In this document: positions 22,163-32,700 of the stretch, piece after piece
How the letters are laid out: every line of letters begins with the position of its first letter
How positions within the stretch are numbered: position 1 is the first letter of the stretch
Assembly (NCBI GenBank): GCA_046530785.1
Contig: JBHEQT010000005.1
Location: forward strand, 115,303 to 179,302
Reading direction: 5' to 3'
Source of the DNA: Arsenophonus sp046530785
Lineage (GTDB): Bacteria; Pseudomonadota; Gammaproteobacteria; Enterobacterales; Enterobacteriaceae
Length of the DNA: 64,000 bases
Made by a program: the position numbers and the translations under genes
Notes under the pieces: model-generated
The model's database searches: none
What the model saw: only the letters and a program-made list of their open reading frames with translations
What the model was told of the DNA's origin: nothing

Positions 22163-22708
22163 ATGTCTGAATCTCCTAAAAAACGTTGGTATGTTATTCA
22201 AGCATTTTCTGGTTTTGAGGTTAGAGTTTCCAAGTCATTACGTGAGTATATCAAGTTACATTCTATGGAAGATAAGTTTGGTGAAGTGATGGTGCCAACA
22301 GAAGAAGTGATGGAAATTCGAAGTGGCCAACGTCGTAAAAGTGAACGAAAATTCTTTTCAGGTTATGTTTTAGTTCAAATGACTATGGATGATGATAGCT
22401 GGCATTTAGTACGTAGTGTACCTCGTGTTATGGGTTTTATTGGAGGTACGTCAGATCGGCCATCTCCTATTAGCGATAAAGAAGTTGATGCGATCATGAA
22501 TCGTTTACAGCAAGCAGGCGATAAGCCAAGACCAAAAACAATATTTGATCCAGGAGAAATGGTTAGAGTTAGTGATGGTCCATTTGCAGATTTTAACGGT
22601 GTAGTTGAAGAAGTTGATTATGAAAAAAGTCGTCTCAAGGTATCGGTTTCTATTTTTGGTCGTGCAACACCGGTAGAGTTAGATTTTAGCCAAGTAGAAA
22701 AAGTATAA
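22163..22708 (+). CDS. nusG: Transcription termination/antitermination factor NusG
   Basis: NusG binds RNA polymerase, suppresses pausing, works with Rho, and couples transcription to translation through S10. The 181 residues equal E. coli. The NGN domain begins KKRWYVIQAFSGFE and includes FFSGYVLVQM and VMGFIGGT. The C-terminal KOW domain has FDPGEMVRVSDGPFADFNG with VEEVDYEKSRLKV. The GAGG of its ribosome-binding site lies inside the end of secE, which implies translational coupling. Intact. Confidence 0.99.
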   Translation: MSESPKKRWYVIQAFSGFEVRVSKSLREYIKLHSMEDKFGEVMVPTEEVMEIRSGQRRKSERKFFSGYVLVQMTMDDDSWHLVRSVPRVMGFIGGTSDRPSPISDKEVDAIMNRLQQAGDKPRPKTIFDPGEMVRVSDGPFADFNGVVEEVDYEKSRLKVSVSIFGRATPVELDFSQVEKV

Positions 22709-22858
22709 AAATACTTGAAAACTTATTCGTAAAAGCCGGATGTTTTTTATAATTTTGAGTTTTTATTTTTATGGTCTAAAAATTATAGTAAGTTAATTAT
22801 ATACTTTCAAGAGATTCATAATTAATGAATATTAATAATTAAATTAGAGGAATTTTGA

Positions 22859-23287
22859 ATGGCTAAAAAAGTACAAGCCTATGTTAAGTTGCAAATTGCA
22901 GCAGGAATGGCTAACCCTAGCCCTCCTGTTGGTCCAGCTTTAGGACAACAGGGTGTAAATATTATGAAATTTTGTAAAGAGTTTAATGCTAAAACAGATA
23001 ATTTAGAAAAAGGTTTGCCAACTCCAGTTTTTATTACGATTTATTCAGATCGTTCATTTACATTTATAGTTAAGACATCACCCGCCTCTGTATTATTAAA
23101 AAAGGCAGCTGGGATTAAATCAGGTTCAGGTAAACCGAATAAAGAGAAAGTTGGAAAAGTAACTAATGCACAAATTTGTGAAATTGCAGAAACTAAAGCT
23201 TCGGATATGACAGGGGCTAATATTGAAGCGATGATGCGTTCAATTAAAGGTACTGCTCGTTCCATAGGCTTAGTAGTAGAGGATTAA
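22859..23287 (+). CDS. rplK: 50S ribosomal protein L11
   Basis: Binds the GTPase-associated centre of 23S rRNA and is needed for RelA activation. The 142 residues match E. coli in length. The N-terminal proline-rich stretch GMANPSPPVGPALGQQG and the RNA-binding C-terminal domain (GKVTNAQICEIAETK, ending RSIGLVVED) are both present. AGAGG precedes the ATG. It lies 150 bases after nusG, and that gap should hold its promoter and the L1 control site, though I cannot identify either with confidence. rplA follows after 7 bases. Confidence 0.99.
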   Translation: MAKKVQAYVKLQIAAGMANPSPPVGPALGQQGVNIMKFCKEFNAKTDNLEKGLPTPVFITIYSDRSFTFIVKTSPASVLLKKAAGIKSGSGKPNKEKVGKVTNAQICEIAETKASDMTGANIEAMMRSIKGTARSIGLVVED

Positions 23288-23294
23288 TTAATCA

Positions 23295-23996
23295 ATGGTT
23301 AAAGTAACTAAGCGTATGCGTAATATTTTTGAAAAATTTGATGCAAGTAAACAATATAATATTATTAAAGTAATAAACATCTTAAAAGAATTATCAAGTG
23401 ATAAATTTATAGAAAGCGTTGATGTTGCAGTTAATCTTGGAATTGATTCACGTAAATCTGATCAAAATATTCGTGGCGCAATGATTTTACCGCATGGTAC
23501 AGGTCGATCTGTTTGTGTTGCTGTATTTACTCAAGGAGAGAATGCTGAAGCTGCAATAAGAGCTGGAGCTGAATTAGTTGGTATGGAAGATCTTGCTAAT
23601 AAAATTAAAATGGGTGAAATGAACTTTGATGTTGTGATTGCATCTCCAGACGCAATGCGTATTGTTGGTCAGTTAGGACAAATTTTAGGTCCTCGTGGAT
23701 TAATGCCAAATCCTAAAGTTGGTACAGTAACTCCTAATATCTCTGAAGCAGTTCAGAATGCTAAAGCGGGTCAGATTTTTTACCGTAATGATAAAAATGG
23801 CATCATTCATACCACCATTGGTAAAATTAACTTTGAAAATAATAAATTAAAAGAAAATCTTGAAGCACTATTGCTTTCTTTAAAAAAAGCAAAACCATCT
23901 TCTTCTAAAGGGATTTATATAAAAAAAATTAGTTTATCTACCACAATGGGGGTAGGAATTGCTGTTGATCAAACAGGATTATCTAATTCAATATAA
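23295..23996 (+). CDS. rplA: 50S ribosomal protein L1
   Basis: L1 stalk protein that handles the E-site tRNA and represses the rplKA mRNA in E. coli. The 233 residues (234 in E. coli) contain GTGRSVCVAVFTQGENAEAA and LGPRGLMPNPKVGTVTPN, the RNA-binding signature. The last 10 or so residues (VDQTGLSNSI) diverge from the family. Its ribosome-binding site GAGGA lies in the end of rplK, so the two are translationally coupled. A 320-base leader separates it from rplJ. Confidence 0.98.
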   Translation: MVKVTKRMRNIFEKFDASKQYNIIKVINILKELSSDKFIESVDVAVNLGIDSRKSDQNIRGAMILPHGTGRSVCVAVFTQGENAEAAIRAGAELVGMEDLANKIKMGEMNFDVVIASPDAMRIVGQLGQILGPRGLMPNPKVGTVTPNISEAVQNAKAGQIFYRNDKNGIIHTTIGKINFENNKLKENLEALLLSLKKAKPSSSKGIYIKKISLSTTMGVGIAVDQTGLSNSI

Positions 23997-24316
23997 TTTT
24001 TTTTAAAAAAAAATTATATTTATCTTTACCTTTGTGTTAATTTTGTATAAAGTTTTGCACCTTATGTTTTATTATCTCTCTTAAGTAAGAGAGGATCAAT
24101 CTTGATTTAGGTTCAAATATAAAACTTATCTAGCTTCACCTAAGATTATGGTATAAATAACTAGTTAATATCATATATTATAGAGTATGACAAATTCATT
24201 AAAATTAATTTTCAGGAATTCTGTCTTATAACACTTTAAGGATCAAGAATGTAAGATATTTTAATTGAGTTATATGAATCATACGATAAATCTGTTAATT
24301 CAGGAGAAAGAAGGTA
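23997..24316 (+). promoter_or_regulatory. rplJ leader region
   Basis: In E. coli the rplA-rplJ gap (about 400 bases) carries the L10 promoter and the mRNA site where the L10-L12 complex represses its own synthesis. This 320-base gap probably does the same job. It contains a hairpin at 24076-24093 (arms CTCTCTTA / TAAGAGAG) and ends with CAGGAG ten bases before the rplJ ATG. I could not recognise the conserved L10-binding fold itself, so the role rests on position. Confidence 0.4.
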
Positions 24317-24814
24317 ATGCCATTAAATCTTCAAGAGAAACAAGTGATTGTTTCTGAAGTTAGTGAAGCAGCCAAAGATTCACTGTCTGCAGTTATCGCG
24401 GATTTTCGTGGAGTGTCTGTAGACAAAATGACTGAATTGCGTAAATCAGGCCGTGAAGCAGGTGTTTATCTTCGAGTTGTTCGTAATACGTTGATGCGCC
24501 ACATTGTTGCATATAGTAATTATAGATGCCTTAAAGAAGCTTTTATTGGTCCAACATTAATTGCTTTTTCTAAAACAAATCCTGGTACAGCAGCTCGTTT
24601 ATTTAAAGAATTTGCAAAAGCAAATCCAGAATTCAAGATTAAAGCAGCGGCCTTTGAAGGAAAGTTGATTTTAGAGAATCAAATCGATTGTTTGGCAACT
24701 ATTCCAACTTATGAAGAAGCAATTATACGTCTAATTTCAACTATAAAAGAAGCCTCTGTAGGTAAATTAGTTCGCATTATGGCGGCACTGCGCGATCAAA
24801 AGAAAGTTATCTAA
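24317..24814 (+). CDS. rplJ: 50S ribosomal protein L10
   Basis: Base of the L7/L12 stalk; it binds 23S rRNA with its N-terminal domain and carries L12 dimers on its C-terminal helix. The 165 residues equal E. coli. Conserved segments are MPLNLQEKQVIVSEVSEAA, ADFRGVSVDKMTELRKSGRE and RVVRNTLMRHIV. The C-terminal helix is KLVRIMAALRDQKKVI. It is the first gene of the rplJL(-rpoBC) unit. Confidence 0.98.
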   Translation: MPLNLQEKQVIVSEVSEAAKDSLSAVIADFRGVSVDKMTELRKSGREAGVYLRVVRNTLMRHIVAYSNYRCLKEAFIGPTLIAFSKTNPGTAARLFKEFAKANPEFKIKAAAFEGKLILENQIDCLATIPTYEEAIIRLISTIKEASVGKLVRIMAALRDQKKVI

Positions 24815-24877
24815 ACTCTTACTTTCTTCGTTGCTTTAAAGGTATAAATTATTTTTGAATTTTAGGAAACCACTGTT

Positions 24878-25246
24878 ATGTATCTAACTAAAGAGCAAGT
24901 TATTAATGCGGTTGCAGAAATGTCTGTAATGGATATTGTTGAATTGATCACTATGATGGAAGATAAGTTTAATGTTTCTGCTGCGCCAGTAGCAACTATT
25001 TCTGAACCAAGCAAAACTGAAGTAGTTGAAGAAAAAACCGAATTTGACGTTATCTTATCTACTATTGGTGCTAACAAAGTTGCAGTTATTAAAGCTGTTC
25101 GTACGGCAATTGGGTTAGGACTAAAAGAAGCTAAAGATATGGTAGAGTCAGCTCCAGTAACAATTAAAGAAGCAGTAAGTAAAGAAGAATCTGAAAAATT
25201 GAAGAAATTACTGGAAGAAGCAGGTGCTTTTGTTGAAGTTAAATAA
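24878..25246 (+). CDS. rplL: 50S ribosomal protein L7/L12
   Basis: Stalk protein that recruits and stimulates translational GTPases. The 122 residues (121 in E. coli) have the N-terminal dimerisation domain (KEQVINAVAEMSVMDIVELI). The hinge is unusually poor in Ala and Gly, reading ATISEPSKTEVVEEKT where relatives have runs of Ala. The conserved C-terminal domain is TEFDVILSTIGANKVAVIKA with GLGLKEAKDMVESAP. The hinge change fits A+T-driven drift away from GC-rich alanine codons. The ORF is intact and must be functional. Confidence 0.98.
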   Translation: MYLTKEQVINAVAEMSVMDIVELITMMEDKFNVSAAPVATISEPSKTEVVEEKTEFDVILSTIGANKVAVIKAVRTAIGLGLKEAKDMVESAPVTIKEAVSKEESEKLKKLLEEAGAFVEVK

Positions 25247-25286
25247 ACTTTTCTTTAAGTTTACAGCTTAATTTTATAGGCTGGAC

Positions 25287-25315
25287 GGCTGGTGATTTTA
25301 GTCACTAGCCTTTTT
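25287..25315 (+). terminator. rplL-rpoB attenuator hairpin
   Basis: Arm GGCTGGTGA (25287-25295), loop TTTTAG and arm TCACTAGCC (25302-25310) are followed by TTTTT. The E. coli rplL-rpoB gap has essentially the same stem and T-run. There it is a leaky terminator that lets only part of the transcripts continue into rpoBC, setting the ratio of ribosomal stalk protein to RNA polymerase. One G-U pair has replaced a G-C here; otherwise the element is preserved. Confidence 0.85.
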
Positions 25316-25587
25316 GCTCTATTAAAAATATTAAAGTATCAGTAATATTTTATATTATTTAAGTTACTGAAATAATTTTAAATATTTTTTATATTGACAA
25401 CTTAATATAATACATTTATGCCTCTGATAATTAAAGTTTAGTAAAATTATATAATGCAATGAAATTATTTAAGAGTAGTACCAATAAAAGTATTATGGAA
25501 AATAATTTTCCCTTCTAAAACAGTGTTGCAGATTCTGTCCTTTAGGACAGACAGAATAGATCACTGATCAGCAATCTGAGGAACCCT

Positions 25588-28500
25588 ATGGTTTACTCCT
25601 ATACCGAAAAAAAACGTATACGTAAGGATTTTGGAAAACGTCCACAAGTTTTGGATGTTCCTTATCTTTTATCTATACAACTTGATTCATTCGCTAAATT
25701 TATCGAGCAAGATTTAGAAGGTCAGAATGGGTTAGAAGCAGCATTTCGTTCTGTGTTTCCGATTCAAAGCTACAGTGGAAATGCTGAATTGCAATATGTT
25801 AGCTACCGTCTTGGTGAGCCTGTATTTTATGTTAAAGAGTGTCAGATCCGAGGTGTAACTTATTCTGCCCCTTTACGGGTTAAACTACGCCTTGTTATTT
25901 ATGAGCGTGAAGGACAAGAAGGAACAGTAAAGGATATAAAAGAGCAAGAAGTTTACATGGGTGAAATTCCACTGATGACAGATAATGGTACTTTTATTAT
26001 CAATGGTACAGAGCGTGTTATTGTCTCTCAATTACATCGTAGTCCTGGTGTATTTTTTGATAGCGATAAAGGTAAAACACATTCTTCAGGTAAGGTGTTA
26101 TACAATGCACGAATTATTCCTTATCGTGGATCATGGTTAGATTTTGAATTTGATCCTAAAGATCATCTTTTCGTTCGTATTGATCGCCGCCGTAAATTAC
26201 CTGCTACTATTATTTTACGTGCGATGAATTATGCTACCGAAGAAATCCTTAATATTTTTTTTGAAAAAACAATTTTTCAAATTTGTGATAATAATTTATT
26301 AATGACGCTAATACCTGAACGTTTACGTGGTGAAACAGCTTCTTTTGATATTGAAGTAAATAATAAGATTTATATTGAAAAAGGTAGACGTATTACTTCT
26401 CGTCACATTCGTCATTTAGAAGATGATAAAATCAAAAGTATTAAAGTACCTATTGAATATATTATAGGTAAAGTTCTTTCTAAAAATTACTTTAATGAAA
26501 ATACCGGTGAATTAATCTGTGCAGCTAATACAGAGATTTCTCTGGAGATATTGACTTGTTTAAGACAAAGTGGATATAAAGTTATTGAGACATTATTTAC
26601 TAATGACTTAGATCATGGAGCATATATTTCAGAAACACTTCGTACCGATTCGACAAATGATCGTTTAAGTGCACTAGTTGAAATTTATCGTATGATGCGA
26701 CCAGGAGAACCACCTACCCGCGAAGCAGCAGAAAATTTATTTGAAAATTTATTTTTTTCTGAAGAACGTTATGATCTTTCTGCGGTAGGACTAATGAAAT
26801 TTAATCGCTCACTAAATCGTGAGCCTATTGAAGGTTCAACTGTTTTAAAAAAACAAGATATTATTGATGTGATGAAAAAACTCATTGATATCCGTAACGG
26901 TAAAGGTGAAATTGATGATATTGATCATTTAGGTAACCGTCGTATTCGTTCAGTTGGTGAAATGGCTGAAAATCAATTCCGAGTTGGTTTAGTGAGAGTA
27001 GAACGTGCTGTTAAAGAACGTTTATCATTAGGTGATTTAGATACATTAATGCCTCAAGATATGATTAATGCTAAACCAATTTCTGCTGCTGTTAAAGAAT
27101 TTTTTGGGTCAAGCCAATTATCGCAGTTTATGGATCAAAATAATCCACTCTCTGAAATTACACATAAACGACGTATTTCAGCATTAGGTCCAGGTGGATT
27201 AACACGGGAACGAGCTGGTTTTGAAGTTCGTGACGTACATCCAACTCATTATGGGAGGGTGTGTCCAATTGAAACTCCTGAAGGACCGAATATTGGTTTA
27301 ATTAATTCATTGTCTGTCTATGCACAAACTAATGAATATGGTTTTTTGGAAACACCTTATCGTTTAGTACAAAATGGTATCGTAACTGATGAAATTCATT
27401 ATTTATCAGCAATTGAAGAAGGTAGTTATATTATTGCGCAAGCGAATACTGTTTTAGATAATGATGGTAGATTTGTTGAAGAATTAATAACTTGCCGTAA
27501 TAAAGGTGAATCCAGTCTTTTTACTCAAAATCATGTAGAATATATGGACGTTTCAACTCAGCAAATTGTTTCTGTTGGCGCCTCACTAATTCCGTTTCTT
27601 GAGCATGATGATGCAAATCGTGCATTGATGGGTGCGAATATGCAACGTCAAGCGGTTCCTACATTACGATCAGATAAACCACTAGTTGGAACAGGTATGG
27701 AACGCGCAGTTGCTGTTGACTCTGGGGTAACAGCAGTTGCTAAACGTGGAGGTACCGTTCAGTATGTAGATGCTTCACGTATTGTTATTAAGGTTAATGA
27801 AGATGAAATGTATCCTGATGAAGCAGGTATTGATGTATATAATCTGACTAAATATACTCGTTCTAATCAAAATACTTGTATTAATCAAATTCCATGTATT
27901 TCGCTGGGTGAATCGATTGAACGTGGCGATGTTTTAGCTGATGGACCATCAACAGATTTAGGTGAATTGGCGCTTGGTCAAAATATACGTGTTGCATTCA
28001 TGCCTTGGAATGGTTACAACTTTGAAGATTCTATCTTAGTATCTGAAAGAGTATTAAAAGAAGATCGTTTTACTAGTATTCATATTCAGGAATTATCTTG
28101 TATATCTCGTGATACTAAGTTAGGGGAAGAAGAGATTACTGCAGATATTCCTAATGTAGGTGAAGCTGCATTATCTAAGTTGGATGAGTCAGGTATTGTT
28201 TATATCGGTGCAGAAGTGACAGGTGGCGATATTCTGGTTGGTAAAGTAACACCGAAAGGTGAAACACAATTAACCCCAGAAGAAAAATTGTTACGAGCTA
28301 TTTTTGGTGAAAAAGCTTCTGATGTTAAAGATTCTTCATTACGAGTACCAAATGGAGTATCAGGAACAGTTATTGATGTACAGATCTTTACGCGTGATGA
28401 TGTAAAGAAAGATAAACGTTCGTTAGAAATTGAAGAAATGCAGCTTCGTGATGCAAAAAAAGACTTAACTGAAGAATTACGTATTTTTGAAGAAAGTTTA

Positions 28501-29616
28501 TTTTCTCGGATTAGAGTAGTATTAACTAATGGCGGTATTGAAACTGAAAAATTGGATAAATTACCTTATGAACGTTGGTTAGAATTATCTTTGAAAGATG
28601 AAGAAAAACAAAATCAGATAGATAAATTAGCTGAGCAATATCATGAACTTAAAGGTGAATTTGAGAAAAAAATAGAGGCTAAATATTATAAGATCACTCA
28701 AGGTGATGATTTAGCTCCAGGAGTCTTGAAAATCGTTAAAGTTTATTTAGCAGTAAAACGTCAAATTCAACCAGGCGACAAAATGGCTGGTCGGCATGGT
28801 AATAAAGGTGTTATTTCAAAAATTAATCCTGTTGAAGATATGCCTTACGATAAAGATGGTAACCCTGTTGATATTGTTTTAAATCCATTGGGCGTACCAT
28901 CACGTATGAATATTGGACAAATATTGGAAACCCATTTAGGTATGGCAGCTAAAGGTATAGGCGATAAGATCAATAAAATGCTGAAACAACACTATGAAGC
29001 ACCAAAACTAAAAGAATTTATTCAGAAAGCTTATAATTTAGGAGATAATCCTCGTCAAACAGTTGATCTCAGTATTTTTTCTGATGAAGAAATTTTGAGA
29101 TTAGCACATAATTTAAAGAAAGGAATGCCAATTGCAACACCGGTCTTTGATGGTGCAAAAGAAAAAGAAATTAAAGAACTCTTGACTTTAGCTGAATTAC
29201 CGACATCTGGTCAAATTACATTATATGACGGACGTACAGGAGAGAAATTTGAACGTCAAGTTACAGTTGGTTACATGTATATGTTAAAACTGAATCATCT
29301 TGTTGATGATAAAATGCATGCACGTTCAACAGGATCCTATAGTTTGGTTACTCAACAACCGTTGGGTGGTAAAGCACAGTTTGGTGGTCAGCGTTTTGGT
29401 GAAATGGAAGTTTGGGCTCTAGAGGCATATGGTGCCGCTTATACCTTACAGGAAATGCTTACTGTTAAATCTGATGATGTAAACGGACGCACTAAGATGT
29501 ATAAAAATATTGTAGACGGAAACCATCAAATGGAACCAGGAATGCCGGAGTCTTTCAATGTGTTATTGAAAGAAATCCGATCATTAGGTATTAATATTGA
29601 ATTGGAAAATGATTAA
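25588..29616 (+). CDS. rpoB: RNA polymerase beta subunit
   Basis: Beta subunit of RNA polymerase, 1342 residues, identical in length to E. coli. Visible landmarks are the N-terminal MVYSYTEKKRIRKDFGKRP, and the fork/rifampicin region GSSQLSQFMDQNNPLSEITH followed by KRRISALGPGGLTRERAGFE. The active-site region has MPWNGYNFEDSILVSE and KMAGRHGNKGVISKI, and the C-terminal clamp has GGKAQFGGQRFGEMEVWAL. It starts at ATG behind TGAGGAA. It follows the attenuator and leads into rpoC after 121 bases. No frameshift or missing block. Confidence 0.99.
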   Translation: MVYSYTEKKRIRKDFGKRPQVLDVPYLLSIQLDSFAKFIEQDLEGQNGLEAAFRSVFPIQSYSGNAELQYVSYRLGEPVFYVKECQIRGVTYSAPLRVKLRLVIYEREGQEGTVKDIKEQEVYMGEIPLMTDNGTFIINGTERVIVSQLHRSPGVFFDSDKGKTHSSGKVLYNARIIPYRGSWLDFEFDPKDHLFVRIDRRRKLPATIILRAMNYATEEILNIFFEKTIFQICDNNLLMTLIPERLRGETASFDIEVNNKIYIEKGRRITSRHIRHLEDDKIKSIKVPIEYIIGKVLSKNYFNENTGELICAANTEISLEILTCLRQSGYKVIETLFTNDLDHGAYISETLRTDSTNDRLSALVEIYRMMRPGEPPTREAAENLFENLFFSEERYDLSAVGLMKFNRSLNREPIEGSTVLKKQDIIDVMKKLIDIRNGKGEIDDIDHLGNRRIRSVGEMAENQFRVGLVRVERAVKERLSLGDLDTLMPQDMINAKPISAAVKEFFGSSQLSQFMDQNNPLSEITHKRRISALGPGGLTRERAGFEVRDVHPTHYGRVCPIETPEGPNIGLINSLSVYAQTNEYGFLETPYRLVQNGIVTDEIHYLSAIEEGSYIIAQANTVLDNDGRFVEELITCRNKGESSLFTQNHVEYMDVSTQQIVSVGASLIPFLEHDDANRALMGANMQRQAVPTLRSDKPLVGTGMERAVAVDSGVTAVAKRGGTVQYVDASRIVIKVNEDEMYPDEAGIDVYNLTKYTRSNQNTCINQIPCISLGESIERGDVLADGPSTDLGELALGQNIRVAFMPWNGYNFEDSILVSERVLKEDRFTSIHIQELSCISRDTKLGEEEITADIPNVGEAALSKLDESGIVYIGAEVTGGDILVGKVTPKGETQLTPEEKLLRAIFGEKASDVKDSSLRVPNGVSGTVIDVQIFTRDDVKKDKRSLEIEEMQLRDAKKDLTEELRIFEESLFSRIRVVLTNGGIETEKLDKLPYERWLELSLKDEEKQNQIDKLAEQYHELKGEFEKKIEAKYYKITQGDDLAPGVLKIVKVYLAVKRQIQPGDKMAGRHGNKGVISKINPVEDMPYDKDGNPVDIVLNPLGVPSRMNIGQILETHLGMAAKGIGDKINKMLKQHYEAPKLKEFIQKAYNLGDNPRQTVDLSIFSDEEILRLAHNLKKGMPIATPVFDGAKEKEIKELLTLAELPTSGQITLYDGRTGEKFERQVTVGYMYMLKLNHLVDDKMHARSTGSYSLVTQQPLGGKAQFGGQRFGEMEVWALEAYGAAYTLQEMLTVKSDDVNGRTKMYKNIVDGNHQMEPGMPESFNVLLKEIRSLGINIELEND

Positions 29617-29737
29617 TAAGAAAATGTTGTAAAAGTTATTGGCTACCCTGATGTTTACAAATTTGTTACATTTTAGGTTTAGGAGAAAGTGACTAAAATC
29701 GCTTTTTCGCAGGCTTAACTCCAACAGGAGCAATTCC

Positions 29738-32700
29738 GTGAAAGACTTATTAAAGTTTCTAAAATCACAGACTAAAATCGAAGAGTTTGATGCGATCAAA
29801 ATTTCTCTGGCCTCTCCAGATATGATCCGATCATGGTCATTTGGTGAAGTGAAAAAGCCAGAAACTATTAATTACAGAACGTTCAAGCCTGAACGTGATG
29901 GTCTTTTCTGTGCACGTATTTTCGGGCCAGTTAAAGACTATGAATGTTTGTGTGGTAAATACAAACGATTAAAACATAGAGGTGTGATTTGTGAAAAATG
30001 TGGTGTTGAGGTTACTCAAACTAAAGTACGTCGTGAAAGAATGGGTCATATTGAATTAGCTTCACCGACAGCACATATCTGGTTCTTAAAATCATTACCT
30101 TCACGAATTGGTTTGTTACTTGATATGCCTTTACGTGATATTGAGAGAGTACTCTATTTTGAATCTTATGTTGTGGTAGAAGGTGGGATGACAACCTTAG
30201 AGCGTCGACAGATTTTGACTGAAGAAGAATATCTTGATGCTTTAGAAGAATTTGGTGATGAATTTGACGCAAAAATGGGCGCAGAAGCAATTCAGTCTTT
30301 GTTAAAAAATCTTGAATTAAAACAAGAATATGAACTATTGTATGAAGAATTAAATACAACTAATTCTGAAACTAAAAGTAAGAAATTAACTAAACGTATA
30401 AAACTATTAGAAGCTTTTATCCACTCAGGTAATAAACCTGAGTGGATGATTCTGAATGTACTACCTGTGTTACCACCAGATTTGCGCCCTCTTGTTCCGC
30501 TAGATGGTGGTCGTTTTGCAACTTCTGATTTAAATGATTTATATCGACGCGTTATTAACAGAAATAATCGTTTAAAGCGTCTATTGGATTTAGCGGCTCC
30601 TGATATCATTGTACGTAATGAAAAACGAATGCTACAAGAAGCAGTTGACGCATTACTAGATAATGGTCGTCGTGGACGTGCAATTACTGGTTCTAATAAA
30701 CGTCCTCTCAAATCTTTAGCTGATATGATTAAAGGTAAGCAAGGTCGTTTTCGACAAAACTTACTTGGTAAACGCGTTGATTATTCAGGACGTTCTGTTA
30801 TCACAGTTGGTCCTTATCTTCGATTACATCAATGTGGGTTACCTAAAAGAATGGCATTGGAATTATTTAAACCTTTTATTTATGGTAAATTGGAGTTACG
30901 TGGATTAGCAACAACGATTAAAGCAGCTAAAAAAATGGTTGAGCGTGAAGAAGCAATTGTTTGGGATATTCTAGATGAAGTTATTCGTGAACATCCAGTT
31001 ATGCTAAATCGTGCTCCAACACTACATCGTCTCGGTATTCAGGCGTTTGAACCTATTTTGATTGAAGGTAAAGCAATTCAATTACATCCATTAGTATGTT
31101 CTGCTTATAACGCTGATTTCGACGGTGACCAGATGGCTGTTCACGTTCCATTAACTTTAGAGGCGCAACTAGAAGCTCGTGCCTTAATGATGTCGACAAA
31201 TAATATTTTATCTCCAGCCAGTGGCGAACCTATTATTGTACCATCACAAGATGTAGTACTTGGTTTATATTATATGACACGTGATTGTGTGAATGCTAAA
31301 GGTGAAGGAATGGTATTATCTGGACCGAAAGAAGCTGAAAGAGTTTATCGTTCAGATTTAGCATCATTACATGCGCGTGTTAAAGTACGTATTATAGAAG
31401 AAATCCGTGATGGTGAAGGTAATATTGAAATTAAAACTCAATTAATTGATACCACGATAGGTCGAGCCATCTTATGGATTATTGTACCTAAAGGCCTTCC
31501 GTACGTATTGGTTAATCAGCCGTTAGGAAAAAAAGAAATTTCTAAAATGATCAATACTTGTTACCGTGTTTTAGGGTTAAAACCAACAGTTATTTTTGCT
31601 GATCAGATTATGTATACCGGTTTTGCTTATGCTGCTCGTTCTGGTGCTTCTGTTGGTATTGACGATATGGTAATACCGGAGAAAAAAGCTGATATTATTT
31701 CTGAAGCTGAAGCTGAAGTTGCTGAAATTCAAGAACAGTTTCAATCAGGTTTGGTTACTGCAGGAGAACGTTATAATAAAGTTATTGATATTTGGGCCGC
31801 GGCTAATGAACGCGTAGCAAAAGCGATGATGGAAAATTTATCAACTGAAACTGTTATTAACCGTGATGGTCAAAATCAGCAACAGGTTTCTTTTAATAGT
31901 ATTTTTATGATGGCTGACTCTGGTGCTCGTGGTTCTGCTGCACAAATCCGTCAATTAGCGGGTATGCGTGGTTTGATGGCAAAGCCGGATGGTTCGATTA
32001 TTGAAACACCAATTACAGCTAATTTCCGTGAAGGTCTTAATGTATTGCAATACTTTATTTCAACACATGGTGCGCGTAAAGGTCTAGCCGATACAGCCTT
32101 AAAGACAGCAAACTCAGGTTATTTAACCCGTCGTTTAGTTGATGTTGCACAAGATTTGGTTATTACTGAGGATGATTGTGGTACTCATGATGGTATTTTA
32201 ATGACACCGGTTATTGAAGGAGGTGATGTTAAAGAACCTTTACGAGAACGTGTCTTGGGTCGAGTTACAGCGGAAGATATATCAGTACCTGGTACAGTTA
32301 ATATTTTAATACAACGTAATACCTTATTAAGTGAAAAATGGTGTGATGAATTGGAAGTTCACTCTATTGATAGTGTAAAAGTACGATCTGTTGTAAGTTG
32401 TGAAACTAATTTTGGTGTTTGTGCAAAATGTTATGGACGTGATTTAGCACGTGGTCATATTATTAATAAAGGTGAAGCTGTTGGTGTTATTGCTGCTCAA
32501 TCAATCGGTGAGCCTGGAACACAATTGACAATGCGTACATTCCATATCGGTGGTGCAGCATCACGTTCTGCAATGGAATCAAGTATTCAAGTACGTAATA
32601 AAGGTAACATAAAATTAATTAATGCCAAGTTTGTAAGAAATTCTGAAGGTCACTTAGTTATTACTTCTCGTAATACAGAATTACGAGTGATAGATGAATT

